64,000 nt of DNA from Isoetes taiwanensis (taxonomy: Eukaryota; Streptophyta; Lycopodiopsida; Isoetales; Isoetaceae): the NCBI GenBank assembly GCA_021234155.1, contig JAJEKV010000002.1, forward strand, positions 17,238,041 to 17,302,040, read 5' to 3'. The translations under genes were made by a program, and so were the position numbers. Within the stretch, counting starts at the first letter, position 1. Each line of letters starts with the position of its first letter. Shown here piece by piece: positions 11,041 through 22,331 of the stretch. Below the pieces are notes generated by a model. It saw only the letters and a program-made list of their open reading frames with translations. It had not been told where the DNA came from and searched no databases.

Positions 11041-13087
11041 CGAAGGGCTCAAGAATTTTGTTTTCAAAGGGTTACATTCATATGGAGTGCAGGCACTTCA
11101 GGGAAAAATGTAAACTATCTAGCTCTAGAGGAGGTTGGAAATTTGATTTTGTATGATCATAGTTCTAATACAGCATGGCAGAGTTTTGAGCATCCAACAG
11201 ATACATGGGTAGTAGGAATGAAGTTGTATTTGGGTGACAATATAACATCTTGGCAGGCCACAAACGAGCCTGCAGTAGGCCGCTATTCTCTTAAGATGAT
11301 AGAAGATAGTAGATCATTCTGGAACGGATCTGTTCAATATTGGAGCAGTGGGATATGGAGTGGAAATACCTTCGTTAGCATTCTGGAGCTCACACAAAGT
11401 TACATATATGAGTTTTCCTTCGTCAATAGCTCTCAGTCTTCAAATGGTAAGTTATATTTTACTTGGTCTAAAAGAGATCCTAGTGCACGATATTACTCGC
11501 ATTGTACCATTGAACCCGATGGAGTGATCAGAGTTAGAATTAGATCTTCAAATAATAATTGGTTCCTAGCTTGGGAACAACCCAAAGATGCCTTCATGTA
11601 GAAAGAATATGTGGCCAATTTGGAATCTGTAAACCGGCCGAATCTCCTGCATGTAGCTGCCCGTCTGGGTTTATTCCTGCTGGTTATGATGGATGGATGC
11701 AATCAGATTGGTCCCAGGGTTATGTGCTAAATCGATCCCTAAGTTGTTCCCAAAACTGATTTTGTCACATTGTCTCAAACATCTTATCAAACAAACAGTT
11801 CTGGCGTCGTAGGTCTTCAGATTTCAGCATCTTCGTACAAGAACAGATGCCTGCAAAATTGCTCATGTATAGCCTATTCTTATGATAACAGTGGACCTGG
11901 ACAATGCTATTTATATGAAGAAAATGATGCAGCATACAATGGCAAGACATCATCTAGTATTTTTCCCATATCTTACCTTAAAATTGCAGGCTCTAAATCT
12001 AAAAGCAGCTCCAAATGTGGTATCGTATTAGGTGTCTCTGTTGGGTGTGGTGTCCTCTTTCTAGCTGCTCTGTTGTTAGGCTTTATCATATTGCTTCAAA
12101 GGCGGAGGCGAAAATTGGCCTATGTTCCTGGTGAACTGCACAGCTTTACTTACAGAGACTTGAAATCTGCAACTTGGAATTTCAAACAAACCCTTGGAGT
12201 TGGGGGATTTGGAACGGTGTATAAGGGCAAACTTTATGATAAATCTTTAGTAACTGTGAAAATGCTAAAGAAACAGGGCGATGACCAACATGGAGAAAAG
12301 GGATTTCAGGCAGAAGTACATACAATAGGCAAAATTCAACACAAAAATCTAGTTTGTCTCAGAGATTTTTGTGCAGAGAATGCCCACAGGCTTCTAGTGT
12401 ATGAATATGTAGAAAAAGGGTCCCTTAACCGTTATCTGTTCGCTGCAAATAATGCGGGAGATAAACTGGTAGACTGGATCGCTAGGTTCAATATTGCTTT
12501 AGGAACTGCAAGGGCACTAGCTTATCTACATGAAGAATGCAAGGATTGCATAATTCACTGTGACATCAAACCTGAGAACATACTATTAGATGAAGATTTA
12601 AGTCCTAAGGTGTCAGATTTTGGGCTAGCCAAGTTGATGGGGAGAAACTTTAGCAGAGTGCTTATAAGCATGAAGGGAACACTAGGTTATCTTGCTCCAG
12701 AATGGGTATCAGAGGTTCCAATCACTGCCAAGGCTGATGTGTTCAGCTATAGCATGACATTGCTTGAGATCTTATGCGGACGACAGAATTATCAAACTGG
12801 GTGAGGAGGATGCTGATAAGATATTCTTCCCATTGTGGGTTATCAAGCAGATGAAGGCAGGCAATACTGAAGCTGTGATTGATCCAAGATTGCAGGGAAG
12901 TTTTGATAGGGTTCAAGCTGCTATGTTGCAAAGATTGGCCATATGATGATGATGTACTCAGGATGAAGAGTCTGAGAGACCTAGCACGGGAAGAGTAGTG
13001 CAAATGCTTGAGGGGAGTGTACAGGTGGGGGAGCCTCCTGTCCCTAAATCTTATCTCATGCTTGAATCTTATCCATCCATTCTATGA
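11041..13087 (+). pseudogene. G-type lectin S-receptor-like Ser/Thr kinase, broken
   Basis: The family comprises plasma-membrane receptor kinases with an extracellular mannose-binding lectin domain. The order seen is: second half of a B-lectin domain (GNLILYD, AWQSFEHPTDTW), S-locus glycoprotein region, EGF-like Cys cluster (CGQFGICKPAESPACSCPSG), PAN-like region (CLQNCSCIAYSYD), transmembrane segment (about 12015-12095), then a kinase. The kinase has the GVGGFGTVYKG loop, VTVKMLKK lysine, non-RD HCDIKPEN loop, DFGLA and YLAPEW. Frameshifts lie near 11580, 11755 (an A run) and 12795. Three in-frame TGA codons at about 12945-12953 replace the usual subdomain before QDEESERPSTGRV. The signal peptide and first half of the lectin domain are missing. 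It is intronless, as is common in the family. Confidence 0.9.
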
Positions 13088-13689
13088 TCATATTAGGAAA
13101 AATGACTAAAGTCCAGTTGCAATGCCTTCAAGTGAGTAGCATCTAGCACAACGATGTGAGAAAACCCTGCAATGCTGGCAGCATAAGAAATAAACATCCA
13201 TAGAAATAAACATCCATAAACATCCATAAACATCCATCTTGAGTTTGATGAACAACTGTAATACTCAACGGATTAGTTTATTGAATTTGCAAGCAATAAG
13301 CTGGCACTTAGATTATCTGATTGTCATGTCCTCCATAGCTAGTTGCATGGCAGACTATGCTTTTTTGTAACTAATCCTTGGCCGCCATCCAAACTTCTTA
13401 AATTGATACATATACATGCTAATTAAATTCAATTTATTTGAGAAAATCAGGAAAGCAAAAGAAATAGCTAGTGAAATGCACAAATATGTACACATAATCT
13501 AGAACTTAGTTTGTTCTAGAATCATGTTTGCATGTAGTATGGGCACAATTTTTTCTGGAAACTTTTTCAAAATTGAAAATTGATCTTATTGCCTTATTTG
13601 CATGCAATATGGAAAGCACAGATGATTTGTGTGCCTAAAACTTTTTCAAGACTTATTTGCATGCAATAAGAAGAGCACAGATCACTGTC
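13088..13689. other. Intergenic, with degenerate tandem units
   Basis: No gene was found. From about 13525 to 13690 there are three loosely repeated units around TTATTTGCATGCAATA, each followed by an AGCACAGAT-like block. A further copy of TTATTTGCATGCAGTAT lies near 13936. Confidence 0.4.
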
Positions 13690-13694
13690 TTTTT

Positions 13695-13890
13695 CTCCAC
13701 GGGTTCAACGCCTCGTTGTGAAAGTGGCCATGCAATGTAAAGTTGGTGGGGGAAGGACCCACTTCAGCAATGTAAAGTGGTGGGGGCAGGACCCATCTGG
13801 GTGTGTTGTACAGTGTCACATGTCCGATAGGACGCTGCCTTGTGGCGTGACGTTAAAATCTCTTCTTCTTCTTCTTCTTCTTCTTCTTGA
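13695..13890 (+). mobile_element. SINE copy (5'-truncated) with a (CTT)n tail
   Basis: The body (CAATGTAAAGTGGTGGGGG..., then GTGACGTTAAAATCTC) matches the SINE read on the minus strand at 47821-48036. It ends in a (TTC)n tail at about 13861-13890. A box-B-like GGTTCAACGCC lies at about 13702, but no box A was seen, so the 5' end is truncated. The GCAATGTAAAGT block is duplicated inside this copy. Confidence 0.6.
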
Positions 13891-15039
13891 AACTCTTCCT
13901 AGAAACATAAAATATAAACTAATCTAATTGCTCTTATTTGCATGCAGTATCAAGATCAAAAGATCATAAGTTTTTTTTTATTGAAACCGCCTTCAACAAC
14001 GAGCACAAAAGAAGGAGCAGAGGCTAAAAATTTATTTCAGAATTGCACGCATCTGGCAAAAGAAATTTGATTCAACTTACCCTGTTTTCAAAATCTGGGC
14101 AAAGCGGTGCATTCTTCAATACTCTGAAGCACAATGTCATTTTGATCACGGGCATTTTTGAGAATTTTTGTAAATACAAACGACTGAAACTGTAAGAGCA
14201 TTTTCCTTCGTAATGTATTCGTAGTTGCTCCTAGAATACTCTGAGTTAGGCCTATATTAGCAACCACATAACAATTTCTTTGACACCATAGGTTATCACT
14301 TGGTGGTTGTTGGTGTGACATGGCAAGTTGGATGCAACATAGGACTAGGTGGTCTCAAATGGCTTGGTGCTGCCATATAGTCCTAGGGATGGCACATGGC
14401 ACTTGTTGGTGTCATATATGACATGATGGTGCCACGAGTACACAACACTTGATGATGCCACACTTGATGATGCCTCTTTATGTCAATGGTTGGGTGTTAA
14501 GTTGCTAGGATGAGGATGCTGTTCTTTTTCTATAAAGTTCCTAGTGAAAATTATGAATGCGTGGAGGCATGGTTGACACACCAACAATGTCTAGTAAACG
14601 GACATCATGGAGATAAATTCTTCCAATTCCCCCTTCTTCCAACACCAGTTCCCACACCAGCTTATGGACCTCGCTCTAATGCTTGGCGGTGCCGGTTAAC
14701 CAGTTCCCATACCAGCCGCACAGCAACAATGGCAAACCCTTGTTTATGTGAGTATGTGGGCATATCCAGGTATATGGCGACATATGCCTAGCAACAAAAA
14801 TAACATAGTGTATGTTTCTACAACAATCACATACATGCGGCATGTTTACAACATAAAAATAACATATGGTGTACGTTTCTACAATGTCAACGGCATTGTC
14901 ATTACATCGCGCTGCGCTGAATCTACTGCGGCGACGTTTGCAACATGTGAAAAAACGCTATGGATATCAAGGTGTGTACCCACGGTGACATCAATTACAA
15001 CATGTGGGAAACGTTGTTAAGGCATGTGCATGCAATGTT
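13891..15039. other. Intergenic with one hairpin-family copy
   Basis: No supported gene lies here. At about 14725-14805 the CATATG-rich part of the hairpin repeat family recurs (AACCCTTGTTTATGTGAGTATG, GGCGACATATGCCTAGCA). Short open frames at 14088-14321 (-) and 14510-15020 (+) show no recognisable protein features. Confidence 0.4.
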
Positions 15040-15247
15040 TGATGCCGTGGATATATCATTGGAACGTCGCTAATGACGTCGCATACCGTCCATTTTTTAG
15101 TAGCGAAACGACGTTATACAATATATGGTGCTAAGGATATTAAGAAGAGCGTCGTTTTCTACATCCTAGAAGAGGTTAATGAATATGGCATTTCCATTAG
15201 AGAGATTTCTAGGAGGGTTGGCATACTTGAATCGACCATAAGGGACT
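15040..15247 (+). pseudogene. Helix-turn-helix DNA-binding relic (pipsqueak/CENP-B-like, transposase-type)
   Basis: One frame reads KRRYTIYGAKDIKKSVVFYI, then LEEVNEYGISIREISRRVGI and LESTIRD before a TAG. A basic start, a helix, G-x-S-I-R-E-I-x-R-R-x-G-I and S-T-I-R-D is the shape of the HTH at the N-terminus of pogo/Tigger-type transposases and pipsqueak proteins. No DDE domain follows, so only the DNA-binding end remains. The match is by pattern only. Confidence 0.4.
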
Positions 15248-15814
15248 AGCAGTCTAGATGCCTTGCTCACAAACAAAAGAAGCACCTCCATATACAACAT
15301 AATAACAGGGGGTTGTTTTTGTATTTTTGTACATTTTTTCCCTATGGTTTTTAAAAGATTTGGTGGCCGTATTTTGCAAAGTGCACTAATGCGTACATTT
15401 AGAGTGCGCACTGTATTTTCACTTTCTAATTTCATATTTGTAATGGTTTAGACCCATGTTTGTGCCATCATGTTATGTTAATGGCCAAGATGGAGTCTGT
15501 GAGTCCTTAATCAAGGGCTCACAATAAACAGCCTATTTCCATAATCCATGTAATTGTTTTTTAAAATCAAAATCCAACATGCAGATGACGAGCTCATGTA
15601 TTCTAGAGTTTCCATTCTTCTGCTCTTCCAGCTTATCTTTGCACTCTGGCCAACACAGCAACAACAGTCCCCTATGCATTTACAAGGGGAAACAAGAGTC
15701 AGCTTTGGTTTGTGGCCTGGTTCTGGTGATAAATCCGTTATGCATGTCTGCCTTATGAATTATGAATTGGGCATGGAAATAGCATTCCACTGATATGTTT
15801 GAGTCCAGTTAAAA
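15248..15814. other. Intergenic, nothing recognised
   Basis: AT-rich sequence. Short open frames on both strands (15166-15435 minus, 15554-15793 plus) have no recognisable domain. Confidence 0.35.
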
Positions 15815-15895
15815 GGGTTGCCCCTAAGGGGAAAACCCTCATCCATGTGGGTTTGTGGCATATTTTCCAAGTATATGTCAGTATATGCTCGAAAA
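15815..15895 (+). repeat. Hairpin repeat family, copy C
   Basis: This copy starts GGGTTGCCCCTAAGGGG and AAAACCCTC, followed by a CATGTGGGTTTGTGGCATAT region and a CAAGTATATGTCAGTATATGC tail. It is the same arrangement as copy A, with the palindrome partly decayed. Confidence 0.5.
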
Positions 15896-15925
15896 CATGA
15901 CTTTGAAGTGTGATTTAAGCCATTT

Positions 15926-16205
15926 CACTCTCGGGTCACGGAGGGCAACCCTCCGTGCGCAGCACCTTGTTTATCTAGTTTCTCTTATTGCATTTTCTTT
16001 CATTTTGTGTTTGTTTTTCTTGCTTTATTTTGTTGTTCTCAAAACTTTAGGCTTCATTTTCATCCCCAAAATAAAGCACCCACTTTCATCACCATTTGGC
16101 CAAGGCATGGACCTAGTTGTAGACAAAACTTAGCCTAAGTAACAAAAAGACATAGGAAAACAAGGTGCTGCACATGAGGGGTTGCCCTCCCGTGGCCCGA
16201 GAGTG
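15926..16205. mobile_element. 280-bp element with about 47-bp terminal inverted repeats (MITE-like)
   Basis: The left end reads CACTCTCGGGTCACGGAGGG and continues to GCAGCACCTTGTTT. The right end is its reverse complement with a few mismatches (AAACAAGGTGCTGCACATGA to CCCGAGAGTG). The 10-base AGTGTGATTT occurs at 15907-15916 and again at 16202-16211, but it overlaps the right end, so it is uncertain as a target duplication. The interior has no coding sequence. The family is unknown. Confidence 0.6.
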
Positions 16206-17799
16206 TGATTTCATGTTTTTTGTTTGGTTGTTCCTTAGGATTGAATTTGATGCTAGTTTTTTTTTTTCCCATCTGATTTGTCTCTTTCAATCGCTTACCT
16301 CGATAAGGCATTGTTGCGGCTATGACTTGCCTGCCAAGAACTAATCTTTAATCTGAATATCTTTTCCTGCCTCAATGGTCATGATTTCTAAAGCAAAGAA
16401 GAGCTAAAGCATTGATCTAGTAGTAGAGGGGTTTCAATCCAATAAATATTCCTTTAAATGTTTTATTAATGACATATAAAAAAAATTTGGAACGAGAAAT
16501 TGCTCAATAGAAAGCTTGGAAAGAAAGTGGCATGAATCTCACATCCCTGCAAAGCTTGAGGCAAAATACGAGCCCAGTTCAGCAAAAACTTGATAAGCCA
16601 CAAGCTTCATTACATCAAGATAATTTCATTTACCAGAAGGCAAATTCTTTGTTCCATCTATACGATACTAAGCATGATTGTGCAACTTTAGCATTTTTTT
16701 TTAAGCAGAAAGAGTAGAAACTGTTCTGGGATCCACCGCACAGCCATGAAGGAACAATTAATCAATCCAATTCTAATTTTCGCTGTATCAACAACTTCAA
16801 TAACTTCGGCTGGACAACATGATTCTCATGACAATCGAAGCAAGCATGTTTTGAGTTATGTTGTTCCCATTTCTGGAAACAACACATGTACCGTATAAGA
16901 CAATAAATAATGCTAAATACTCTATATAAATACATGGCATACACTTACAAATAAAGTTCTTGCTTGGTAATGTATGCAACCACGTGTAGCCTCTTGTTGC
17001 TCTAGTTTATACGGCATTTTTAGCATGCAAACCAGCAAGGCATCATGTTCTGCTTGACGAATAAAGTTCTACAATAGTGCTTGTCTGCATTTTAGAGAGA
17101 GAAAGAGCAACTGAGACATTTTATCATTGAATATCCTAGAGTTATTGTTGTAAGAAATAAGAAAGCGATCATAAAAGAAGGTATTTCCTTGAAAATTTTC
17201 CATTATGCGCATAATATCACATAAGCTCAACAGTAAAGACTCTGAAAACTACAACCTATTTCTTTATTTGGAGATCTGAGAGATTTGAGAATGTTGGAAG
17301 TTGACATAGATTAAAGATTAGATCCATTTCAGCATAGCCTTATGCTCTATCTCAGATGATCCGTGCTTCCTGTGCAAACAACTAGACATGTATACAAACA
17401 ACTAGATATGTATAGATATCAAGGAGATAAATAAGAAATACTGAATGGGAATATAAGGATGCTTCTAGACGACAATATTCAAGCTTATATCCACTGATAA
17501 TTTGCAAGCAATAAATGCCGACCAGTTAAGATATTCTGCTAAAAGAAGGAGAAGCCACAACAGGATAAATGCAAACCTGCAAAATGAGAGATAAATTAGT
17601 AGGCAATGCCTTGATAGGCAAGTGACCCAATCCGTTATGCCAGCTGATGCATACCCTTTTATTGAGCCACGATAACTTTTTTTTCCCAATGCTTGATTCT
17701 TGTTCCCTAAATGAACTGCTACATTGATAGAGTCTAGAGTCTGTATCAATGTTTGATTCTTGCTCCCTAGAATGTTGCATAGAAAATCTTGCATCAACA
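16206..17799. other. Intergenic, nothing recognised
   Basis: AT-rich DNA. On the minus strand the open frames at 17465-17819 adjoin the MYB-CC relic and may be its decayed downstream part, but they show no domain of their own. Otherwise nothing was found. Confidence 0.35.
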
Positions 17800-18545
17800 T
17801 CAGCTGCTATCCTGTTCAAGATCTCCTTCTATAGGCCCTAATGTTTCTCCCTCCTCAGCACCATTACATGCAGAGGCTGTTAGAAGATTCTCACATCCGC
17901 TGATGCTCTTCTATAATCCTGTGTAAGTACTTACTTTGTGCTTCAATTAAGCTGCAAATTTCTTTGTTGTATCTGCATGCAAACATTTCCAAGTTTAAAA
18001 TAGCCCCTTAAAGGGTATCAATAACCTTCACAACATATATGAAATTTTAAAAAAGTAATTGCATGTGCTACAAGTACTTTTTTCTATGGTTAAATTAGAA
18101 ATAATTTAGAATTCTGGCTCCTGACGAAAACTATAGTTCACCAAAACAATTGTCCAAAGCATCAGGGACACTAGTGGTTTGGAGTGCACGTCCATGCTCA
18201 AAATCCCAAGAAGCTAACTATTATTTGTTTTCAGCAAATTGTTGGTTTCCTCATGCCCCTGACACAGCTTCAGAAACTCTCACTTAAGCCCAACCATTCA
18301 GTAATGCATCTATAGCTGGGGCATAACGTTTGGGAGCTTCTTAATCAGCAGTTAGACAAATATACCTCAACTTGCTCATGTAAACGCTTCTGCATTTCCA
18401 TTTGCATTCTCATGGCTTCATTCATCTGTATATTACATCTGTTATCCAGCAGGGTTTCAAAAAAATGAATCAATTCAGCAGTTAGACAAACGTACATCAA
18501 GTTGTTCATGTAAATGTTTCTCTACTTTCATTTGCATACATATAG
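17800..18545 (-). pseudogene. MYB-CC (PHR1-like) transcription factor fragment, broken, unprocessed
   Basis: MYB-CC proteins pair a GARP/MYB domain with a coiled coil carrying the LHEQLE motif, and include phosphate-starvation regulators. On the minus strand an exon at 18425-18366 with intact CAG and GT borders reads MNEAMRMQMEMQKRLHEQVE. The next exon starts at 17972 and reads IQQRNLQL, then IEAQSKYLHRIIEEHQRM after loss of two bases. That is the family's QRxLQLRIEAQGKYLQ segment. Further frameshifts follow towards 17820. A second, more decayed copy of the LHEQ exon (VEKHLHEQLD) lies about 130 bp upstream at about 18490-18545. Introns are retained, so this is not a processed copy. The GARP domain was not found. 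Confidence 0.65.
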
Positions 18546-19624
18546 GTTCCATGTTTAACAGTGCCTTGGAGGCTTTCACCCTCCTTGCAGATCCTTAATT
18601 TTGCATATGTTCTTGGTCTCAGACCCTATGGTCTTCCATCATAAATCTTTCTTCCCTTTCTTTCTTCACTACACTTTAGAAATCCAACATACTCAGGTGA
18701 AAGCAAAAACCCATATTGCATATAGATTGTTAAACTAATACATGATAAGCAAGAAGTGAGATGAAACAGTCAAAACAGAGCTACTGGACTGTACAAAGAG
18801 CAGCCTAAGGCAACTAGAAAACCATGCCCAAAAGTGTCAGCTCTAACTGGGCAGAAAAATACTTGAGCTCCAACTGGACAATGTGCAAGGATACATGGCT
18901 AGATTTTAACATTAATTGCTTGAATTGAAAAATGTCAAAAGGCATAATAATCTGGAAGTTCCGAAATGTCAAAAGGCTCAGCATAAAAACTATATTAACG
19001 GAAAGGACTTCAGACCATATCCAAGCACAAAAAGAGACATCAAAAGGCCAGAATACTGCATCAATTCAATTCGATTTGTGTTCTCTACAGATCAACTCGA
19101 TTACGAATTTTGCCAGGGGCGGTCATAATAGCTTACATATATAGAACAAGCAACAGCAAAACATACCAATTAGGAGTCCCCTATAAGTGAACTTGGTGAA
19201 TCCACAATACTCCAGGGATAATCATCTCCTTGTTCCTTCGTGAGTAACCTCCTAATTATCTGTTTTCCTTTGGCTACACAATCAGAGAGATTTAGGGAAG
19301 AGACTGAGATAGTCGTACCTGTAGTCCATGCAAAGCGCCATAAACATTTGTTGCCTGAATATACATTAATTTCCGAATACCCATGTAACAGAAATAAGGA
19401 GATTAGTTGTAAACTTTATTCTTACTTTGAGCAATGCTGTTGTAGAGTCATCAGGAATTTATTCATGATCGGCAAGAATGGGCGATCGCATACAAGATTA
19501 ACGAAGCGCCAGAAAAATGGTTTTCACAACATACATTTAGTCCATTAGTCCACAACACATATTGTTTATTCTTTGCCGGTCCAGAACCCAGCTGACCTAA
19601 CATTTACAGGAAACAATAGGTTTT
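18546..19624. other. Intergenic, nothing recognised
   Basis: No gene was found. Exons of the MYB domain of the neighbouring MYB-CC relic were looked for on the minus strand and not seen. A local duplication of AATGTCAAAAGGC lies at about 18930-18980. Confidence 0.35.
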
Positions 19625-19735
19625 TAGCAGTCACCAGGATATCCTAGGTATATTCTAGCATATACCTAGGATATTCTAGAAACCCACATAAACAAGGGTT
19701 TGCCCCCCTAGGGGCAACCCAAAAAGTAGACTAAA
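19625..19735 (-). repeat. Hairpin repeat family, copy D (inverted)
   Basis: The reverse complement begins GGGTTGCCCCTAGGGGGG then CAAACCCTTGTTTATGTGGG, as in copy A. It ends with CCTAGGTATATGCTAGAATA and CCTAGGATATCCTGGTGACT. The tail here is itself a second near-palindrome built on CCTAGG. Confidence 0.55.
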
Positions 19736-22331
19736 CAGTAAAAATTTCGTATATAAGGGGAGCGTGCCTCTCACATATGCTTCCTCCGTGAAGAAATAAG
19801 AAGCCCTATTTCATAGAATTGTTCGTATATGTAAAAGTTCGATTCTGCATATGTGGGTTCCAAAATGCACACGTAGAACAATCTGCATATGCAAAATGAG
19901 GAGATTTTTTGCATATGAGGGATCACCTGTATACACGATGACATTTACCATGTAGGCGAAAATAAAGGTCTTTATATGCATAAGTCTTGTGTTTTTTAGT
20001 TCAATTACGATGTCTTCAGGACCACATATGCAGACATATGCGCAAGAATTTATTTTTTGGCTGGTAATTAAGAATACATTAAAAACTTATTAAATAGACA
20101 AACTTATATTTATATACGTCTAAAATTTTGCATATTTACATAAGGAACCTATCCCTGCACATGGTAGATTTAAAATCCCTATTACAAGACTAATGTTAGC
20201 CAGTCTTGAACAATCCTTACCCCTGCATATGGTAGATTTAAGGTTTCTATTACAATACAAATGTTGGCCAGACTCGAACAGTCTCTACAAGACCAATGTT
20301 GGTGACACTCGAACTTGTGATCTCAGGATAATGGAATTTGAAATTCTCATACTAGACTTGATATTGGTCAAACTCGAACCCGTGGCCTCAAACGTGGTGA
20401 GCTTAAGGTCCTACGTCTGGACCAAGTCCCAGAGGGCATTAAGAGGCAATTTTGATTGCTCACAACTTGGATACAAGATTTTTCATTTCTAGATGACCTT
20501 ATATTCTTCTTTGACGTGCTTTAATCCCTTTTATCCAAATTTCTTTCCAAAAAAGTGTTGAAAATCTTATTCATACTATTCAACAAGTTGATTTTTTGTG
20601 TACTTGCATCTTGCAAGAGAAATTTACATCAAAATCTCACAAAAAAACGTTTCAATCAACTTTGTCACAAATTTGCTCTATGTCTATCAGTTTCATTTTT
20701 TTCATCTACTTTTGCTTGCCCAAGTAATCCAAACATGTGTCCAGTTTTTCCTACCATTGCTCATCTCAGAGCTATGGTGCACCTCAAAAAGTATCTTTGC
20801 ATCACTTAGGAGGACTTTATGTGTGGTGATACTTATGTTTTCTTTAGGGATTTGCTTCCTTTTCTCATAAGGAGAAATCAACCCAACTGATTTGAAGGCC
20901 TTGAATGCTAGACTCATTATACTTGATTAAAGACCAAGAATTTGGTTTGGAACACTTTGGAGATCCTCCAAAGATTTTTCATCTTATACAAAATTTCCAC
21001 GATGGTTTCTACGAAAATCTTAATTTGGGAGAATTTCAAATAATTCAAAATTATTCAGTTTCTCCTCCTATGTTTGAACTTTCTACAAATGCACATATCT
21101 TTAATAAAACTTCTCAAGATTGTTATACTAGAGTGTGGAAGCTAATGCTTTACTTCCAAAGTCTTGATGTGACCAGTTGGAGTTCTATTGTAAAACATTT
21201 CTTGAAAGATTTGGTGTGAAAGGGATGGGATGATTCTAATCCGAGTTGTGGTATGTTTCTTCACAAGAAAGGTGGGCCAACTATGGCCCCAATTTTGTTT
21301 TGTCAAATCTAATATGTTGATATCTATAGTTTGCTACTCCTAAAGACGAAGCAAGCAACCCAACAGTGTGCCATGTTTTGATCTAGGTGATAGATGGCAG
21401 TTGTACCCATTCTCAGTATCTTTGGTGATAAAGTAGGATTATGGTAATTTAACACATGCATGTCTAAAATAAGGCAATATACATGACGTAAATTTGAGGA
21501 TCAAGTCGGGTGGTATCATAATGATATAATATAAACACATACATGTCTAACATAAGGGAACGTGATAGAATAGTGATAATGTAACACATACATGTCCACC
21601 ATAAGGCAATGCAAATAATGTCTAGGTGGTATGCTAATGTGGATAATGTGCTGACATGTCACATGTACATTACAAAAAGTAGCTTCGAGAAATTAAATCT
21701 AGCCTAGACGGAATATAAGTTTGCTTTAAATTCGAACACAAGAAGGCTTCCATACATGCATTTCTCTTCAAATTCATTACAATTCTATGTATATCACCCA
21801 TAATTGACATTGGGTTGCAAGTTATAAATGATTTGTGGTGCACTTATTATTTATGTATGTGAGTATGCCCTTGAATGCGTGATGACATCTTGCATGCAAA
21901 GGTTAAAGATAGAGAGATTGATAGATTACCTCATGCCACATTGGCAACATCCATAGGACATATGACGGACCCAGAGACAGAACACAAGAGAGAGGGACTT
22001 TGCCAATCCACAAAGTGATTGGGATCAATTTACAATCTTAGAATCCAAGGCTTTATGGTTCTCAAAGTAAGTTTCAAAGAACATTAAATTTTGCAGTCTC
22101 CTCTAAACCAATTTACAAATCTTGGAATCCAAGGCTTTATGGTTCTCAAAGTAAGTTTAAAAGGACGTTGAATTTGTAGTCTCCTGATGTAGACAAGAAT
22201 CCCACCCCTCCTCATCAATTCCACCTCGAAAAAATATTTCTTTGATATTAGCTGCTGGAAAAATACTTCTTTGGTATTAATTGCTGTAAACACCTCTTGT
22301 AAATACCTAGTTTGATAAATGCAACAAATAT
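19736..22331. other. AT-rich intergenic DNA with several local tandem duplications
   Basis: No recognised gene. From 19775 to 20040 CATATG recurs many times. At 20155-20300 a unit with GGTAGATTTAA and TGTTGGCCAGACTCGAACA is repeated two to three times. At 21440-21610 ACACATACATGTCTAACATA occurs three times in tandem. At 22026-22190 an 83-bp unit (AATCCAAGGCTTTATGGTTC) is duplicated. A 105-codon open frame at 20905-21219 (+) contains residues like DCYTRVWKLMLYFQSLDVTS. It is unrecognised and may be a transposon relic. Confidence 0.45.

Noticed and set aside
20155-20300. Short regular repeats considered as a CRISPR-like array
   Set aside because: Units are degenerate, contiguous and without unique spacers of fixed length, in a eukaryotic context. 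No CRISPR is present in the window.
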